Shown here in pieces: positions 55,498-64,000 of a stretch of DNA of 64,000 nt (positions are counted from its first letter, which is position 1; each line of letters opens with the position of its first letter). The stretch is from Haloimpatiens lingqiaonensis (GTDB lineage Bacteria; Bacillota; Clostridia; Clostridiales; Clostridiaceae), in assembly GCF_044502415.1 (NCBI RefSeq), contig NZ_CP172402.1. One strand, written 5' to 3'. The notes beneath the pieces are model-generated. The model ran no database searches. It saw only the letters and a program-made list of their open reading frames with translations, and was not told where the DNA came from. Both the position numbers and the translations under genes were made by a program.

Positions 55498-56382
55498 TTA
55501 CTTTTTATATCCAAGTTCCTTTAAGAGATTATTGTCATCTCTCCATTCTTTTCTTACCTTAACCCATATATTCAAATCAACTTTTTCACCTAAGAAAGTT
55601 TTCATATCTTCCTGAGCATATCTTGTAATTTTACCTAGCATAGTCCCTTGCTTACCTATTATTATGCCCTTGTGGGATTTCTTTTCACATATTATATTTA
55701 CATCTATTTTATATTTTCCACTTTCCGTTTGCTTCATAGACATAACTTCCACAGCTATTCCATGAGGAACCTCTTCCTTTAAAAGTCTTAAGGCCTTTTC
55801 TCTAATAATTTCTGTAACTACAAATCTTTCTTGCACATCAGCTATCATATCCTTAGGATAATACATAGGTCCTTCTGGCATATTTTCTATCATTAATTTT
55901 AATAAAGTATCTACATTTTTACCGTTTTTAGCAGATATAGGAATTATCTCTTTGAAATCACAAACTGCTCCATAGTTCTCTAAGGTCTTAGCAATTCTTT
56001 CCGGATTGCTTTCATCCACTTTATTAACTACTAAAAATACAGGTTTATCTATATCCTTAAGCTGTTCTAATATATACAAATCACCCTTACCTACTTCCAC
56101 TTCCGCGGTGGTTAGGAATAGTACTAAATCTACATTTTTAATAGATTCTGTAGCCACATCCACCATATACTCTCCTAATTTATGCTTAGGCTTATGTATG
56201 CCTGGAGTATCTACAAATACTAATTGATGATCTTCTCCTGTTAAAACTGTTTGTATATTATTTCTAGTGGTTTGGGGCTTGCTTGAAACTATGGATAGCT
56301 TTTCTCCCAACAAATAATTTGTTAATGTGGATTTTCCCACATTAGGTCTTCCTATTATTGTAACGAATCCTGATTTAAACAT
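55498..56382 (-). CDS. era: GTPase Era
   Basis: 294 residues. G1 GRPNVGKST, G2 region TTRNNIQ, G3 DTPGIHKPKH, G4 NKVD, and a C-terminal KH domain with VIGKQGTMLGKI. Binds 16S rRNA and assists 30S maturation. It precedes recO and follows cdd by 17 bp, the usual Firmicute cluster. Confidence 0.97.
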   Translation of the reverse strand: MFKSGFVTIIGRPNVGKSTLTNYLLGEKLSIVSSKPQTTRNNIQTVLTGEDHQLVFVDTPGIHKPKHKLGEYMVDVATESIKNVDLVLFLTTAEVEVGKGDLYILEQLKDIDKPVFLVVNKVDESNPERIAKTLENYGAVCDFKEIIPISAKNGKNVDTLLKLMIENMPEGPMYYPKDMIADVQERFVVTEIIREKALRLLKEEVPHGIAVEVMSMKQTESGKYKIDVNIICEKKSHKGIIIGKQGTMLGKITRYAQEDMKTFLGEKVDLNIWVKVRKEWRDDNNLLKELGYKK

Positions 56383-56399
56383 TTTTCCTCCTCTTGTAC

Positions 56400-56798
56400 C
56401 TATTTATTTAAGTCCTTTTTAGTAAATGGGCCTGGTAATATTTCATCTAAGTTTTTTACAATATATTCCTCTAAATTTTTTGCAATTATTATCTTCATAT
56501 CCTCATCTGCAAATTCTGATATTACCTGTCTGCATATACCGCATGGATAAGTAAATTCCTCTTCACTTCCTATTAGTGCTATGGCTTTTATGGTTCTAGC
56601 ACCTTCAGATACAGCCTTAAATATAGCCGTTCTTTCTGCACAGTTAGTAGCACCAAAAGATGCATTTTCTATATTACATCCTGTATATACTTCGCCATTT
56701 TCCATAAGAACTGCTGCTCCAACTTTGAAATTTGAATATGGTGAATATGCCTTTTCTCTAGCTTCTTTTGCTTTGTATATTAGTGCTTTTATTTCCAT
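56400..56798 (-). CDS. cdd: Cytidine deaminase
   Basis: 132 residues, tetrameric-type. Zinc and catalytic residues in NASFGATNCAERTA and PCGICRQ. It deaminates cytidine/deoxycytidine in pyrimidine salvage. The ATG at 56798 follows GGAGG at 9 bases; an earlier TTG overlaps the ribosome site. Confidence 0.95.
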   Translation of the reverse strand: MEIKALIYKAKEAREKAYSPYSNFKVGAAVLMENGEVYTGCNIENASFGATNCAERTAIFKAVSEGARTIKAIALIGSEEEFTYPCGICRQVISEFADEDMKIIIAKNLEEYIVKNLDEILPGPFTKKDLNK

Positions 56799-56897
56799 AA
56801 TAATTACCTCCAAAATTTATTATATTTAAATCTTAGGCTTATCATCGTATATAAATTATATCATTATTTTTATCCCTTTCAAGCAATACATGTATCA

Positions 56898-57599
56898 TTA
56901 ATTTAAAAACTTAAATATTATTATAGTTAATATAATGCCAAATAATGCTCCTAATACCACTTCCAATATAGAATGCACCTGCGAATCCACTCTACTTTGA
57001 GCAACTATCACAGCTAATAAATAACTTAATATTATAGCTATAGGCTCTACAGTTAAAAGAGCTATTATTGTTGCTATAGAAAAAGCCAGTGCACTATGTC
57101 CACTAGGCATTCCACCCTTAAGCGGAGTTCCTTCACCGTAAATAGCCTTTACAATTACCGTGGCTATACAAACTATTACTAAAATAATAAACATCATATA
57201 AGTATCTACATTTCTTATTTTTTTTAGGGTTAAAAAATTTATATATTGAAGCTTATCCCAAAATAATATAAATCCTACTAACACTGCATTTAAAGCAGTT
57301 ATAAATACAGAACCTGCTGCTATATTTTTAGCTATCTTAGCTAATGGGTGATAGTAATTAGTGGTAGCATCAATTGCAAACTCCACTGCAGTATTTATCA
57401 TTTCTGCAAATACTACCAAGGTTATAGTTATAGTAATTATAAGCAATTCATTTTTAGTAAGATCAAAGAAAAAACAAGATATTAAAACTACTATAGCTGC
57501 TATCATGTGTATCCTCATATTCTTTTGAGTTCTTATAGCATAAATTACCCCTTCAATTGCATCATTAAAACTATCTAAGAGTTTTCTCTTTTCCTTCAT
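56898..57599 (-). CDS. dgkA: Fused undecaprenol/diacylglycerol kinase and PAP2 phosphatase
   Basis: 233 residues. N-terminal half (1-120) is a DgkA-type trimeric membrane kinase (EGVIYAIRTQKNMRIH, FAEMINTAVEFAIDA). The C-terminal half is PAP2: GGMPSGHSALAF and SRVDSQVHSILEVVLG. In Firmicutes such kinases act on undecaprenol; the fused phosphatase would remove phosphate from a lipid phosphate, so the two activities oppose or act on different lipids. GGTGG precedes the ATG at 57599. Confidence 0.85.
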   Translation of the reverse strand: MKEKRKLLDSFNDAIEGVIYAIRTQKNMRIHMIAAIVVLISCFFFDLTKNELLIITITITLVVFAEMINTAVEFAIDATTNYYHPLAKIAKNIAAGSVFITALNAVLVGFILFWDKLQYINFLTLKKIRNVDTYMMFIILVIVCIATVIVKAIYGEGTPLKGGMPSGHSALAFSIATIIALLTVEPIAIILSYLLAVIVAQSRVDSQVHSILEVVLGALFGIILTIIIFKFLN

Positions 57600-57796
57600 T
57601 CTATCACCACCTAATATAATAAATATAACTATACGTATTATGAGTATTTTATTAAATTTTACTGATTGAGGAAATTGCATAATTCATTTTAAAATAAAAT
57701 CTTGTAGATATATGGTATAGATCCAATTGACGGAATACGATATGTTGTGGCTATATTTTAAATTTATTAATTATGCAAATATCTCCATTATAAAAA

Positions 57797-57931
57797 ATAA
57801 ACAGAGCTCTTAGCTTCAGATGGAGTTTTTACTCCAACTGAAGGTTAGAGATCGTTATCCAGGGACGTAGCTGCCGTTATCTCCCACTTTGTTAGAAGTG
57901 GGAGTGTTACGGCAGGTAGTCATCGGATAAA
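57797..57931 (+). repeat. Structured ~135-bp repeat, family 1 copy 6
   Basis: Full copy, ATAAACAG to CGGATAAA, almost identical to copy 3. It fills a third of the 418-bp gap between dgkA and ybeY; the rest (57600-57796) shows nothing beyond the dgkA upstream region. Confidence 0.9.
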
Positions 57932-57987
57932 CTTAAAAACTACAGTAACTCTGAAAATTTATGTGATAGATCTAAGTATTTTGTTTT

Positions 57988-58020
57988 AAAAATAGTCCTC
58001 TTGAGGGAGGACTATTTTTA
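57988..58020 (-). terminator. Terminator of ybeY
   Basis: AAAATAGTCCTC and GAGGACTATTTT-like arms pair around a short loop immediately at the ybeY stop codon; T run on the minus strand side. Confidence 0.75.
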
Positions 58021-58518
58021 TCTTATTATATTAAACTTATTTAATATTTCTTCTTCTCTTTCTCTCATTTTTCTCTTATCTTCTTCTATCATGTGATCAT
58101 ATCCAAGCAAATGCAGTACTGAATGGACAGTTAAATAACAGCATTCTCTTAAAAATGAATGGCCATACTCCTCACTTTGAACCTGGCCTTTTTCTAAGGA
58201 CAACACTATATCTCCTAAAACCAATTTACCTTCATCAAAATAGCTGTCATCAAAGGAATTTTCTAAATAAACTTCCTTATACACTTTTCCTTCTGGATAG
58301 TCCAGCATTGGAAAGGATAATACATCTGTTTCTCTATCTATTCCTCTTTGCTCATTATTTATCTCCCTTATGGCTTCATTATCCACAAATAAAATACTTA
58401 TTTCACACTCTAAATTTACCTTTTCTTCTTTTAGAGTATATTTTATTATGTTTTCTAATGTGCTTTCAAACTGTTCATCTACAATTATTTTTTCTTGCCT
58501 ATTGTCTATATATAACAT
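58018..58518 (-). CDS. ybeY: Endoribonuclease YbeY
   Basis: 166 residues. Zinc-binding HSVLHLLGYDH (HxxxHxxxxxH) and DVLSFPM. Needed for 16S rRNA 3' maturation. It follows pgpH on the same strand with a 120-bp gap. GAAAGG is about 12 bases before the ATG. Confidence 0.95.
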   Translation of the reverse strand: MLYIDNRQEKIIVDEQFESTLENIIKYTLKEEKVNLECEISILFVDNEAIREINNEQRGIDRETDVLSFPMLDYPEGKVYKEVYLENSFDDSYFDEGKLVLGDIVLSLEKGQVQSEEYGHSFLRECCYLTVHSVLHLLGYDHMIEEDKRKMREREEEILNKFNIIR

Positions 58519-58635
58519 TTATTTAGCTTTCCTTTCAATAAAATTTATATCCTCTCATTAATCTTATTTTAGCTCTAATGTTTACACATAAAACTTCATT
58601 ATTATAACTATTATCAAATAACATTTATACAAATA

Positions 58636-60741
58636 TTATTTTTCTTCTTCAATAACCTTTTCAGCCCATTTATCTGAAGGATATTCTATTCTCTGATGAT
58701 AAATTCCACTTAGGACTTTTAAAAATGACTTTCTAATTTTATTTAAATCTTTAAGAGTTAAATCACAGTCATCTAGTTGTCCTTCAGATAATCTACCTTT
58801 GATTATATTATTTACCATTTCTTCTATTTTACCCTTAGTAGGATTGCTGATAGATCTTACTGCAGCCTCTACACCATCCGCAAGCATTATTATAGCTGCT
58901 TCCTTACTGTTAGGTATAGGACCTGGATATCTAAAATCCTCTTCCTTAACGCTTTCTGGATCTTCACTAGCATTTTTCACTGTTAAGTAAAAATATTTCA
59001 CTAGAGAAGTGCCATGATGCTGCATTATTATATTCTGTATCTCCTTAGGTATTTTGTACTCCTTAGCTAGTTCCAAACCATCTTTTACATGAGATGTTAT
59101 TATTAATGTACTTAAATTTGGAGTTATTTTATTGTGAGGATTTTCTCCACCCAATTGATTTTCCTTAAAAAAATAAGGTCTTTTGATTTTTCCTGCATCG
59201 TGGTAGTAAGCTCCAACTCTTGCTAAAACTGGATTGCCGCCTACCGCCTCTGCTGCCACTTCTGCTAAATTTCCAACTAGTACACTGTGGTGGTATGTTC
59301 CTGGTGCCTCCAATAAAATCTTCCTAAGTAATGGGTTGTTAGGATTTGATAATTCTAATAATTTTATGGTAGTGACTATATCAAAGGTACTTTCGAAAAA
59401 CGGCAGAAATCCTATGGTTAATACTCCTGAAATACAACTAGCAACAAACGCAAAAGCTGCATTTTTAGCTACATCCAATACATTGTTACTTAACAGGAAT
59501 CCTGATGAAAAAGTAAACAATACATTTATTATAGCCATGTATATACTAGAATATAATATGTCATTTCTTTGCTGCATTTTCTTTAATATTATAGTTCCTA
59601 TTACTCCATTTATAACAGATAACATTATAATCTCTGGTTTAAAACCAACTACAGCCCCAATTAAGGCGCAATTTATAACGTTTATAGTTAAAGCAACCCT
59701 TTGCCCTATTAAAAGTGTCATCAGCATAGGAACGCATGATAGGGGCACTAAAAACGGTGATATTATGCCTAATACTCTTGCTAATGATAGAGATATAAAT
59801 ATTAATATAAATATCAATATTAGCTTACTATTATCGTTATATACCTTTGAATGATATTTTCTAAGATAATATAACTGAAGAGCCATAACTATCAAAACTA
59901 CTCCTGCAAGACTAATGTAAAGGTACCATTCAAAATAACTTTTGTTATCCAAAAGGCCTAAACTCTTTAATATATCTAATTGGTATTTTTCTACTGGCTC
60001 CCCCTCTTTTACTATTATTTGATCCTTTTTGATTATAATAGGCTGCACTTCTTTTATAACCTTATCTTTATATTCTTGAGTTTTCTTTTCGTCAAATACA
60101 TAATTAGGGAAAATTTCCATATAACCTATGGTACTTCCTATTTCTTTAGCTACTTTAGATAAATCCGAACTATTAATTCTAAATACTATAGTTTCCCTAG
60201 CTTCTTTTACATCTTCTTTTTTATCTTCCATTATTTTATTATCATAGACTTCTGTCATAATATCCCTAAGGGTAGTATTTAAACTTCTGACCTCTGCCTC
60301 ATTTAACTTTATAAGTTTTTCCATATTTTCTGTAGACAATTTTATAGCAGTGGCATTTTTTAATTCCTCTATCTTCTGCTTATATAAATTATTTTTATCG
60401 TTTTCAGTTAAATTCTTTGCACTTTCTTGAACTTCTATTACTTTGCGAAAAAGCTCATTTATATTTTTTATAACATTTTCCTTTACTGACTTATCTACTG
60501 AATATTGAGGCCCTGAATTCTTAACTGCTTGATCTATTAAAGCCTTGGTACTCACTTCATCCTTAACATCTCTTGTGGCTTTTATATCTACCTTTGCTAT
60601 CTCACCTTCTTTAATATTGTATTTCTTTGTAACTAAAGAAGTGGCCATAACAGAATAAATAAAAATAAAAGCCAATAAAAATATTATGTTTCTTCTATAT
60701 TTTCTTTTATTAAAAATTTTTTTAATATCATGTTTTTTCAT
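58636..60741 (-). CDS. pgpH: Cyclic-di-AMP phosphodiesterase PgpH (7TM-HD)
   Basis: 701 residues: N-terminal transmembrane helix and extracellular 7TMR-HDED domain (to about 270), seven transmembrane helices, then a cytoplasmic HD domain (HHSVLVGNLAEVAAEA, YYHDAGKIKRPYFF). Family members cleave c-di-AMP. The ATG at 60741 follows a GAGGGTGGGG. It lies directly after yqfD; phoH, usually between them, is absent. Confidence 0.93.
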   Translation of the reverse strand: MKKHDIKKIFNKRKYRRNIIFLLAFIFIYSVMATSLVTKKYNIKEGEIAKVDIKATRDVKDEVSTKALIDQAVKNSGPQYSVDKSVKENVIKNINELFRKVIEVQESAKNLTENDKNNLYKQKIEELKNATAIKLSTENMEKLIKLNEAEVRSLNTTLRDIMTEVYDNKIMEDKKEDVKEARETIVFRINSSDLSKVAKEIGSTIGYMEIFPNYVFDEKKTQEYKDKVIKEVQPIIIKKDQIIVKEGEPVEKYQLDILKSLGLLDNKSYFEWYLYISLAGVVLIVMALQLYYLRKYHSKVYNDNSKLILIFILIFISLSLARVLGIISPFLVPLSCVPMLMTLLIGQRVALTINVINCALIGAVVGFKPEIIMLSVINGVIGTIILKKMQQRNDILYSSIYMAIINVLFTFSSGFLLSNNVLDVAKNAAFAFVASCISGVLTIGFLPFFESTFDIVTTIKLLELSNPNNPLLRKILLEAPGTYHHSVLVGNLAEVAAEAVGGNPVLARVGAYYHDAGKIKRPYFFKENQLGGENPHNKITPNLSTLIITSHVKDGLELAKEYKIPKEIQNIIMQHHGTSLVKYFYLTVKNASEDPESVKEEDFRYPGPIPNSKEAAIIMLADGVEAAVRSISNPTKGKIEEMVNNIIKGRLSEGQLDDCDLTLKDLNKIRKSFLKVLSGIYHQRIEYPSDKWAEKVIEEEK

Positions 60742-60843
60742 GTACATCCCCACCCTCTTAAGTTAATTAAATACATCCTTCTGACCATTACCTGTTTTTT
60801 GTCCTCTATTCTCAACCATCCTATGTTAGCTAAACTATAATAA

Positions 60844-62001
60844 TTATTTTTCTTTATCCACATCACTTTCTATTTTCTGCGGCACTGCTATATTTTCTTC
60901 TCCTACTAAAAGGAGCCTCACCACATATCTGTCTTCTTCGCTACTTGCATCAACAATCTTATCTATTATTTTAACTGATTTGTCTATATTTTTAATTATA
61001 TCTTTAGCTAATTCCTCTACAGTTTTTTTAACTACTTCTTCTTTTTTATTTATAACTTCTTTTTCTTTAACTTCATAAAATATTTCTTTAACTAAAGGTC
61101 CTTTATTATCTACTATTCTATCATACTTAGAAAATTTATTTAAATTATTTTTTAAGTAAATTTTCTTCCCTTTTATAACAATATAAACTTTTTCCACCTT
61201 ATTTCCAGTTCTCTCTCTTATTTTAACCTTAATGGGTACTTCTTTATATTTTTCATAGAAGGTTTTCGCTATTACCTTTCCCTCTGCATGAACTTGATAA
61301 TTCACATTTTCTGTACCCTGTTCTCCTTTTACTAGAAGCTGTCCCTTTTTTACTATATCCCCTTCCTTTACCACTGCCGTTCCTGCCTTTGTATATATCC
61401 TAGATATTTCTCCATCTCTTTGTGCCACTAAATCACAAGGTTCCTCATTATTCACTATAATAGGCGGGGATTGATTTTCAAATATGCTTACATTTAAATT
61501 TACACCCTCTATTCTGGCCTTAACCCACATAACATTACTATTATCCTTTAATATTTGCTTTTCTAATTTATGCACATCTATACCAGCTTTCTTTTTACCC
61601 TCCTTTATTCCATATGTGAGTAATAATCTCCTTATTTCATAGGGTGAAAGATATTTTTCTGTTTCTATATTCACTCTCCATATAAAGCCAGACAAATAAT
61701 ATGTGATGCTTATAAATAATATAACTCCAATGGAAATAGCAAATACTTTATTTTTTCTTATGAGTAAAAAATCTATTCCCCTTCTTCTTAATATTTTTAT
61801 TTTTGTATCTGTTCTCTTAGATATTTCCGCTATTTTAGAATAATCTTTTAAATTTACAACCATTGTAGCTGTAGTTAAATTCATCCTTTTTATATCTTTT
61901 ACATATATATTATTTTTCCATAATAAATTAATAAATCTTTCTGGGCTTAAACACTGAATCTCCAAAAGCATTGTGCTTCTTTTATATTTACTAAAATTCA
62001 T
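60844..62001 (-). CDS. yqfD: Sporulation protein YqfD
   Basis: 385 residues: cytoplasmic N-terminal domain, one transmembrane helix (FAISIGVILFISITYYLSGF, about 90) and an extracytoplasmic domain with GDIVKKGQLLVKGE. Sigma-E-associated in sporulation. The ATG at 62001, two bases after the yqfC stop, is favoured by a GGAGG located inside the yqfC 3' end; two upstream ATGs overlap that site. Confidence 0.88.
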   Translation of the reverse strand: MNFSKYKRSTMLLEIQCLSPERFINLLWKNNIYVKDIKRMNLTTATMVVNLKDYSKIAEISKRTDTKIKILRRRGIDFLLIRKNKVFAISIGVILFISITYYLSGFIWRVNIETEKYLSPYEIRRLLLTYGIKEGKKKAGIDVHKLEKQILKDNSNVMWVKARIEGVNLNVSIFENQSPPIIVNNEEPCDLVAQRDGEISRIYTKAGTAVVKEGDIVKKGQLLVKGEQGTENVNYQVHAEGKVIAKTFYEKYKEVPIKVKIRERTGNKVEKVYIVIKGKKIYLKNNLNKFSKYDRIVDNKGPLVKEIFYEVKEKEVINKKEEVVKKTVEELAKDIIKNIDKSVKIIDKIVDASSEEDRYVVRLLLVGEENIAVPQKIESDVDKEK

Positions 62002-62002
62002 A

Positions 62003-62287
62003 CTACTCATTTCCTCCATAGGCTATACTCTTAAACCTTCCACTTAAACTTAAGGAGTTTCCCCCTATAAATAGTATTTCAAAATTTTTACCACTTATAG
62101 TTATCTCTCCAATGGCAGTATTTATTTTTATTATTTCATCTTGGAAAAGCACAATTCCCTTATGATTTTCTATGGTTATCTCACTATTTCCCATTACAGT
62201 AATTCTAGGCAAGTCTAGAATTACATCTCTAGGAAGTTCTAATTTATCTGCAAATGTTTTTCTAACTCTATACATTTTTTTCTCCAA
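62003..62287 (-). CDS. yqfC: Sporulation protein YqfC
   Basis: 94 residues, whole length YabP/YqfC-like: KLELPRDVILDLPRITVMG and INTAIGEITISGKNFEILFI. Coupled to yqfD: its last codons contain the yqfD ribosome site. Role in sporulation, from family knowledge. Confidence 0.88.
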   Translation of the reverse strand: MEKKMYRVRKTFADKLELPRDVILDLPRITVMGNSEITIENHKGIVLFQDEIIKINTAIGEITISGKNFEILFIGGNSLSLSGRFKSIAYGGNE

Positions 62288-62364
62288 AAAATCACCTTCT
62301 CATTCATATCTTTCATATTAAATTTATGAATGAAAAATTTAATAAATGATAAAAATAGAGAAAA

Positions 62365-62395
62365 TAAAAAGGTTCAGCATTGCTGAACCTTATCT
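62365..62395 (-). terminator. Terminator of the yqeY gene
   Basis: AAGGTTCAGCA and TGCTGAACCTT form a perfect stem with a minimal loop; TTTTATTTTC follows on the minus strand. Confidence 0.85.
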
Positions 62396-62836
62396 ACTAA
62401 GATATTCTTTTACAATTTTATTGACAAGTTTACCATCAGCTCTGCCTTTAAACTTAGGCATTACTGCTGACATAAGCTTTCCCATGTCTTTTATGCTATT
62501 AGCCCCTACCTCATCAGCCGATGCTTTGATAATTTTAAAGATTTCTTCCTGAGTTAACTGCTGAGGAAGGTAATTCATCAAGATCTGTATTTCCTTTTCG
62601 GTATCATCTACTAGATCCTGTCTATTTCCCTTTTTAAACTCTTCTATAGCATCTTTTCTTTGTTTTACTTCCTTAGCTAAGATTTCAACAATCTGTTCAT
62701 CGTCAAGGGAAGAACCATCTGTCTTTTCAGCATGCAAAACTGCAGCCTTAGCCATGCTAATAACATTAGCTTTAAATTTTTCTTTTCCTTTTAATGCATC
62801 TTTCCAATCTTGTTGTAATCTTTCTTTAAGGGACAT
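62390..62836 (-). CDS. GatB/YqeY domain protein
   Basis: 148 residues, stand-alone YqeY: RLQQDWKDALKGKEK, NYLPQQLTQEEI and the C-terminal KPKFKGRADGKLVNKIV-like end. The domain is the tRNA-contacting tail of GatB, but the stand-alone protein's job is unknown. GAAGG precedes the ATG at 62836; it follows rpsU by 29 bp. Confidence 0.88.
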   Translation of the reverse strand: MSLKERLQQDWKDALKGKEKFKANVISMAKAAVLHAEKTDGSSLDDEQIVEILAKEVKQRKDAIEEFKKGNRQDLVDDTEKEIQILMNYLPQQLTQEEIFKIIKASADEVGANSIKDMGKLMSAVMPKFKGRADGKLVNKIVKEYLSR

Positions 62837-62865
62837 ACTCGTACCTTCTTTCAAATTTAAAAAAT

Positions 62866-63042
62866 CTATCTATGTTTTCTTTTTCTTGCTGCTTCAGATT
62901 TCTTTTTTTTCTTTACGCTTGGTTTTTCATAGTGCTCTCTTTTTCTTACTTCAGAAAGAACACCAGACTTAGCGCATTCTTTTTTAAATCTTCTTAAAGC
63001 ACTTTCAAGTGATTCGTTTTCTCTTACTTTTATTTCTGACAT
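62866..63042 (-). CDS. rpsU: 30S ribosomal protein S21
   Basis: 58 residues, below the usual ORF cut-off. Begins SEIKVRENESLESALRRFK, then CAKSGVLSEVRKREHYEKP and a Lys/Arg-rich tail ending RKRKHR, matching bacterial S21. A strong GGAGGGAGGG precedes the ATG at 63042. Placed between hinT and yqeY as in other Firmicutes. Confidence 0.95.
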   Translation of the reverse strand: MSEIKVRENESLESALRRFKKECAKSGVLSEVRKREHYEKPSVKKKKKSEAARKRKHR

Positions 63043-63162
63043 GTATTTTCCCTCCCTCCGCTAGCTGATTTATTTTAATTTTAAACAGCTGATGTTGGGC
63101 ATAAATAGCACATTGTTAATTATACAATAGCCCTTCTGCTTGTGTCAATAACCTTTTTTACA

Positions 63163-63507
63163 TTAACCTGGGGGCCATTGAAGATTTCTTCCAGCAAGCA
63201 TATGGAAATGAAGATGTTTCACTGTCTGTCCACCGTCTTCACCACAATTATTAACTATTCTATATCCACTTTCAGCTACACCTAAATCTTTAGCCAATTG
63301 TTTAGCCTTCATAAAAATATATGTTACTATATCAGCATCCTCTTCACTTAGTGAATTCAAACTCTCTATATGATGTTTAGGTATTATCAATATATGGATA
63401 GGTGCTTGAGGTTCTATGTCCTTAAATGCCAGTATCTTCTCGTCTTCATATACTTTGCTGCAAGGTATATCTCCCTTTGCAATTTTACAAAATATGCAGT
63501 TTTCCAT
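63163..63507 (-). CDS. HIT-family nucleotide hydrolase (HinT-like)
   Basis: 114 residues with N-terminal CIFCKIAKGDIPCSKVYE and the histidine triad HLHFHMLAG. The family cleaves nucleoside phosphoramidates. GGAGG lies 8-9 bases before the ATG at 63507. It is between mtaB and rpsU. Confidence 0.92.
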   Translation of the reverse strand: MENCIFCKIAKGDIPCSKVYEDEKILAFKDIEPQAPIHILIIPKHHIESLNSLSEEDADIVTYIFMKAKQLAKDLGVAESGYRIVNNCGEDGGQTVKHLHFHMLAGRNLQWPPG

Positions 63508-63593
63508 CAATATCACCTCCTCACCATTTATTAATTATATTTCAACATAATTTTATTAATTCCTTCTTATGAAAAAAGATTTTTTATATTACT

Positions 63594-64000
63594 TTAATCA
63601 GCCAAAGCATGTTCTCCTTCTGCTGAGGTTATATTAACCTTTACTATTTTATCTCTTAAATCCTCTTTTGACTCCATTAATACTTTTATGTAGTTTTCTG
63701 TATAGCCTTCATATAAATTTTTATTTTCATCCACACACTGTTCAAATAAAACCTGCATTTCTCTTCCTACAAATTTGCTTATAAACTTATTTTCTAATTC
63801 TTTGTCCAGTAAAATCACTTTTGTGCTTCTTTCTTCTTTCACATTGCCATCCACTTGATTTGGCATTTCTGCTGCTTTAGTTCCTTTTCTTGGACTATAT
63901 TTAAATACATGCATCTTAGAAAGTTCTATTTCTTTTAAGAAATTGTAAGTAGCATTAAATTCTTCCTCAGTTTCTCCTGGAAATCCAACTATAATATCTG
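63594..64000 (-). CDS. mtaB: tRNA t6A37 methylthiotransferase MtaB, C-terminal part
   Basis: The frame is open to the right edge and reads DIIVGFPGETEEEFN, LSKMHVFKYSPRKGTKA, then the TRAM region (KFVGREMQVLFEQ, GYTENYIKV). This is the end of a radical-SAM methylthiotransferase of the MtaB type (MHVFKYSxRxGT is typical). It converts t6A37 to ms2t6A37. The N-terminus with the Fe-S Cys is outside the window. Confidence 0.88.
   Translation of the reverse strand, partial: DIIVGFPGETEEEFNATYNFLKEIELSKMHVFKYSPRKGTKAAEMPNQVDGNVKEERSTKVILLDKELENKFISKFVGREMQVLFEQCVDENKNLYEGYTENYIKVLMESKEDLRDKIVKVNITSAEGEHALAD

Noticed and set aside
59234..59854. 206-codon plus-strand open frame
   Set aside because: Antisense to pgpH; follows the reverse of conserved membrane segments and lacks a ribosome site.

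Overview
The window is AT-rich and reads as a low-GC Firmicute, almost certainly Clostridium sensu stricto. The evidence is strong AGGAGG-type ribosome sites, spore-associated genes (cotS-like, yqfC, yqfD), a class III fructose bisphosphatase, a pyruvate phosphate dikinase, a single-chain clostridial-type purL, and the dnaG-rpoD-trmK-nif3 and mtaB/hinT/rpsU/yqeY/yqfCD/pgpH/ybeY/dgkA/cdd/era/recO gene orders. I cannot name the species. Most genes are on the minus strand.

Layout. 1-2.0 kb: accessory DNA-methylation locus with a 58-residue AbrB-like regulator under its own promoter and palindromic operator, an intact methyltransferase, and an overlapping second methyltransferase that is frameshifted at its catalytic TSPPY motif and runs off the left edge. 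2.2-13.7 kb: rlmD-type rRNA methyltransferase, an LTA-synthase-like protein, a TauE/SafE permease, small ATP-cone and zinc-ribbon proteins, a membrane protein of unknown role, a frameshifted PTS EIIC and a GlnK/GlnL-like two-component system. 13.9-26.3 kb: de novo purine synthesis. The purE-C-F-M-N-H-D genes lie behind a guanine-class riboswitch with a terminator; purL is separate and frameshifted. 27-36 kb: agcS, nitronate monooxygenase-like gene with a FabT-like palindromic site, ribosomal protein L25/Ctc, an intact PTS EIIC and fbp. 36-44 kb: topB, a MutS-like ATPase, RNase P RNA, a complete IS4-like insertion sequence with a 9-bp target duplication just upstream of the rnpB promoter, nif3 and trmK. 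44.7-53.8 kb: PH-domain membrane protein, rpoD, dnaG, cotS-like, ppdK and its probable CcpN-like regulator. 54-64 kb: recO, era, cdd, dgkA-PAP2 fusion, ybeY, pgpH, yqfD, yqfC, yqeY, rpsU, hinT, and mtaB cut by the right edge.

Functionally most of the window is housekeeping: nucleotide synthesis, replication/transcription initiation, RNA processing, envelope and sporulation. The unusual content is mostly between genes. A ~135-bp structured element (six copies, all in one orientation) has hairpin arms that agree with each other in two copies but not in the other four. There are ~100-bp MITE-like palindromes, two ~230-250-bp long palindromes, and many tracts with a strict 7-bp period that share a degenerate CYTANYW unit and sometimes flank a conserved GCGAAAGTT motif. 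Three otherwise full-length genes (methyltransferase 2, EIIC, purL) each carry an apparent single-base shift, so either several genes are decaying or the assembly has indel errors.
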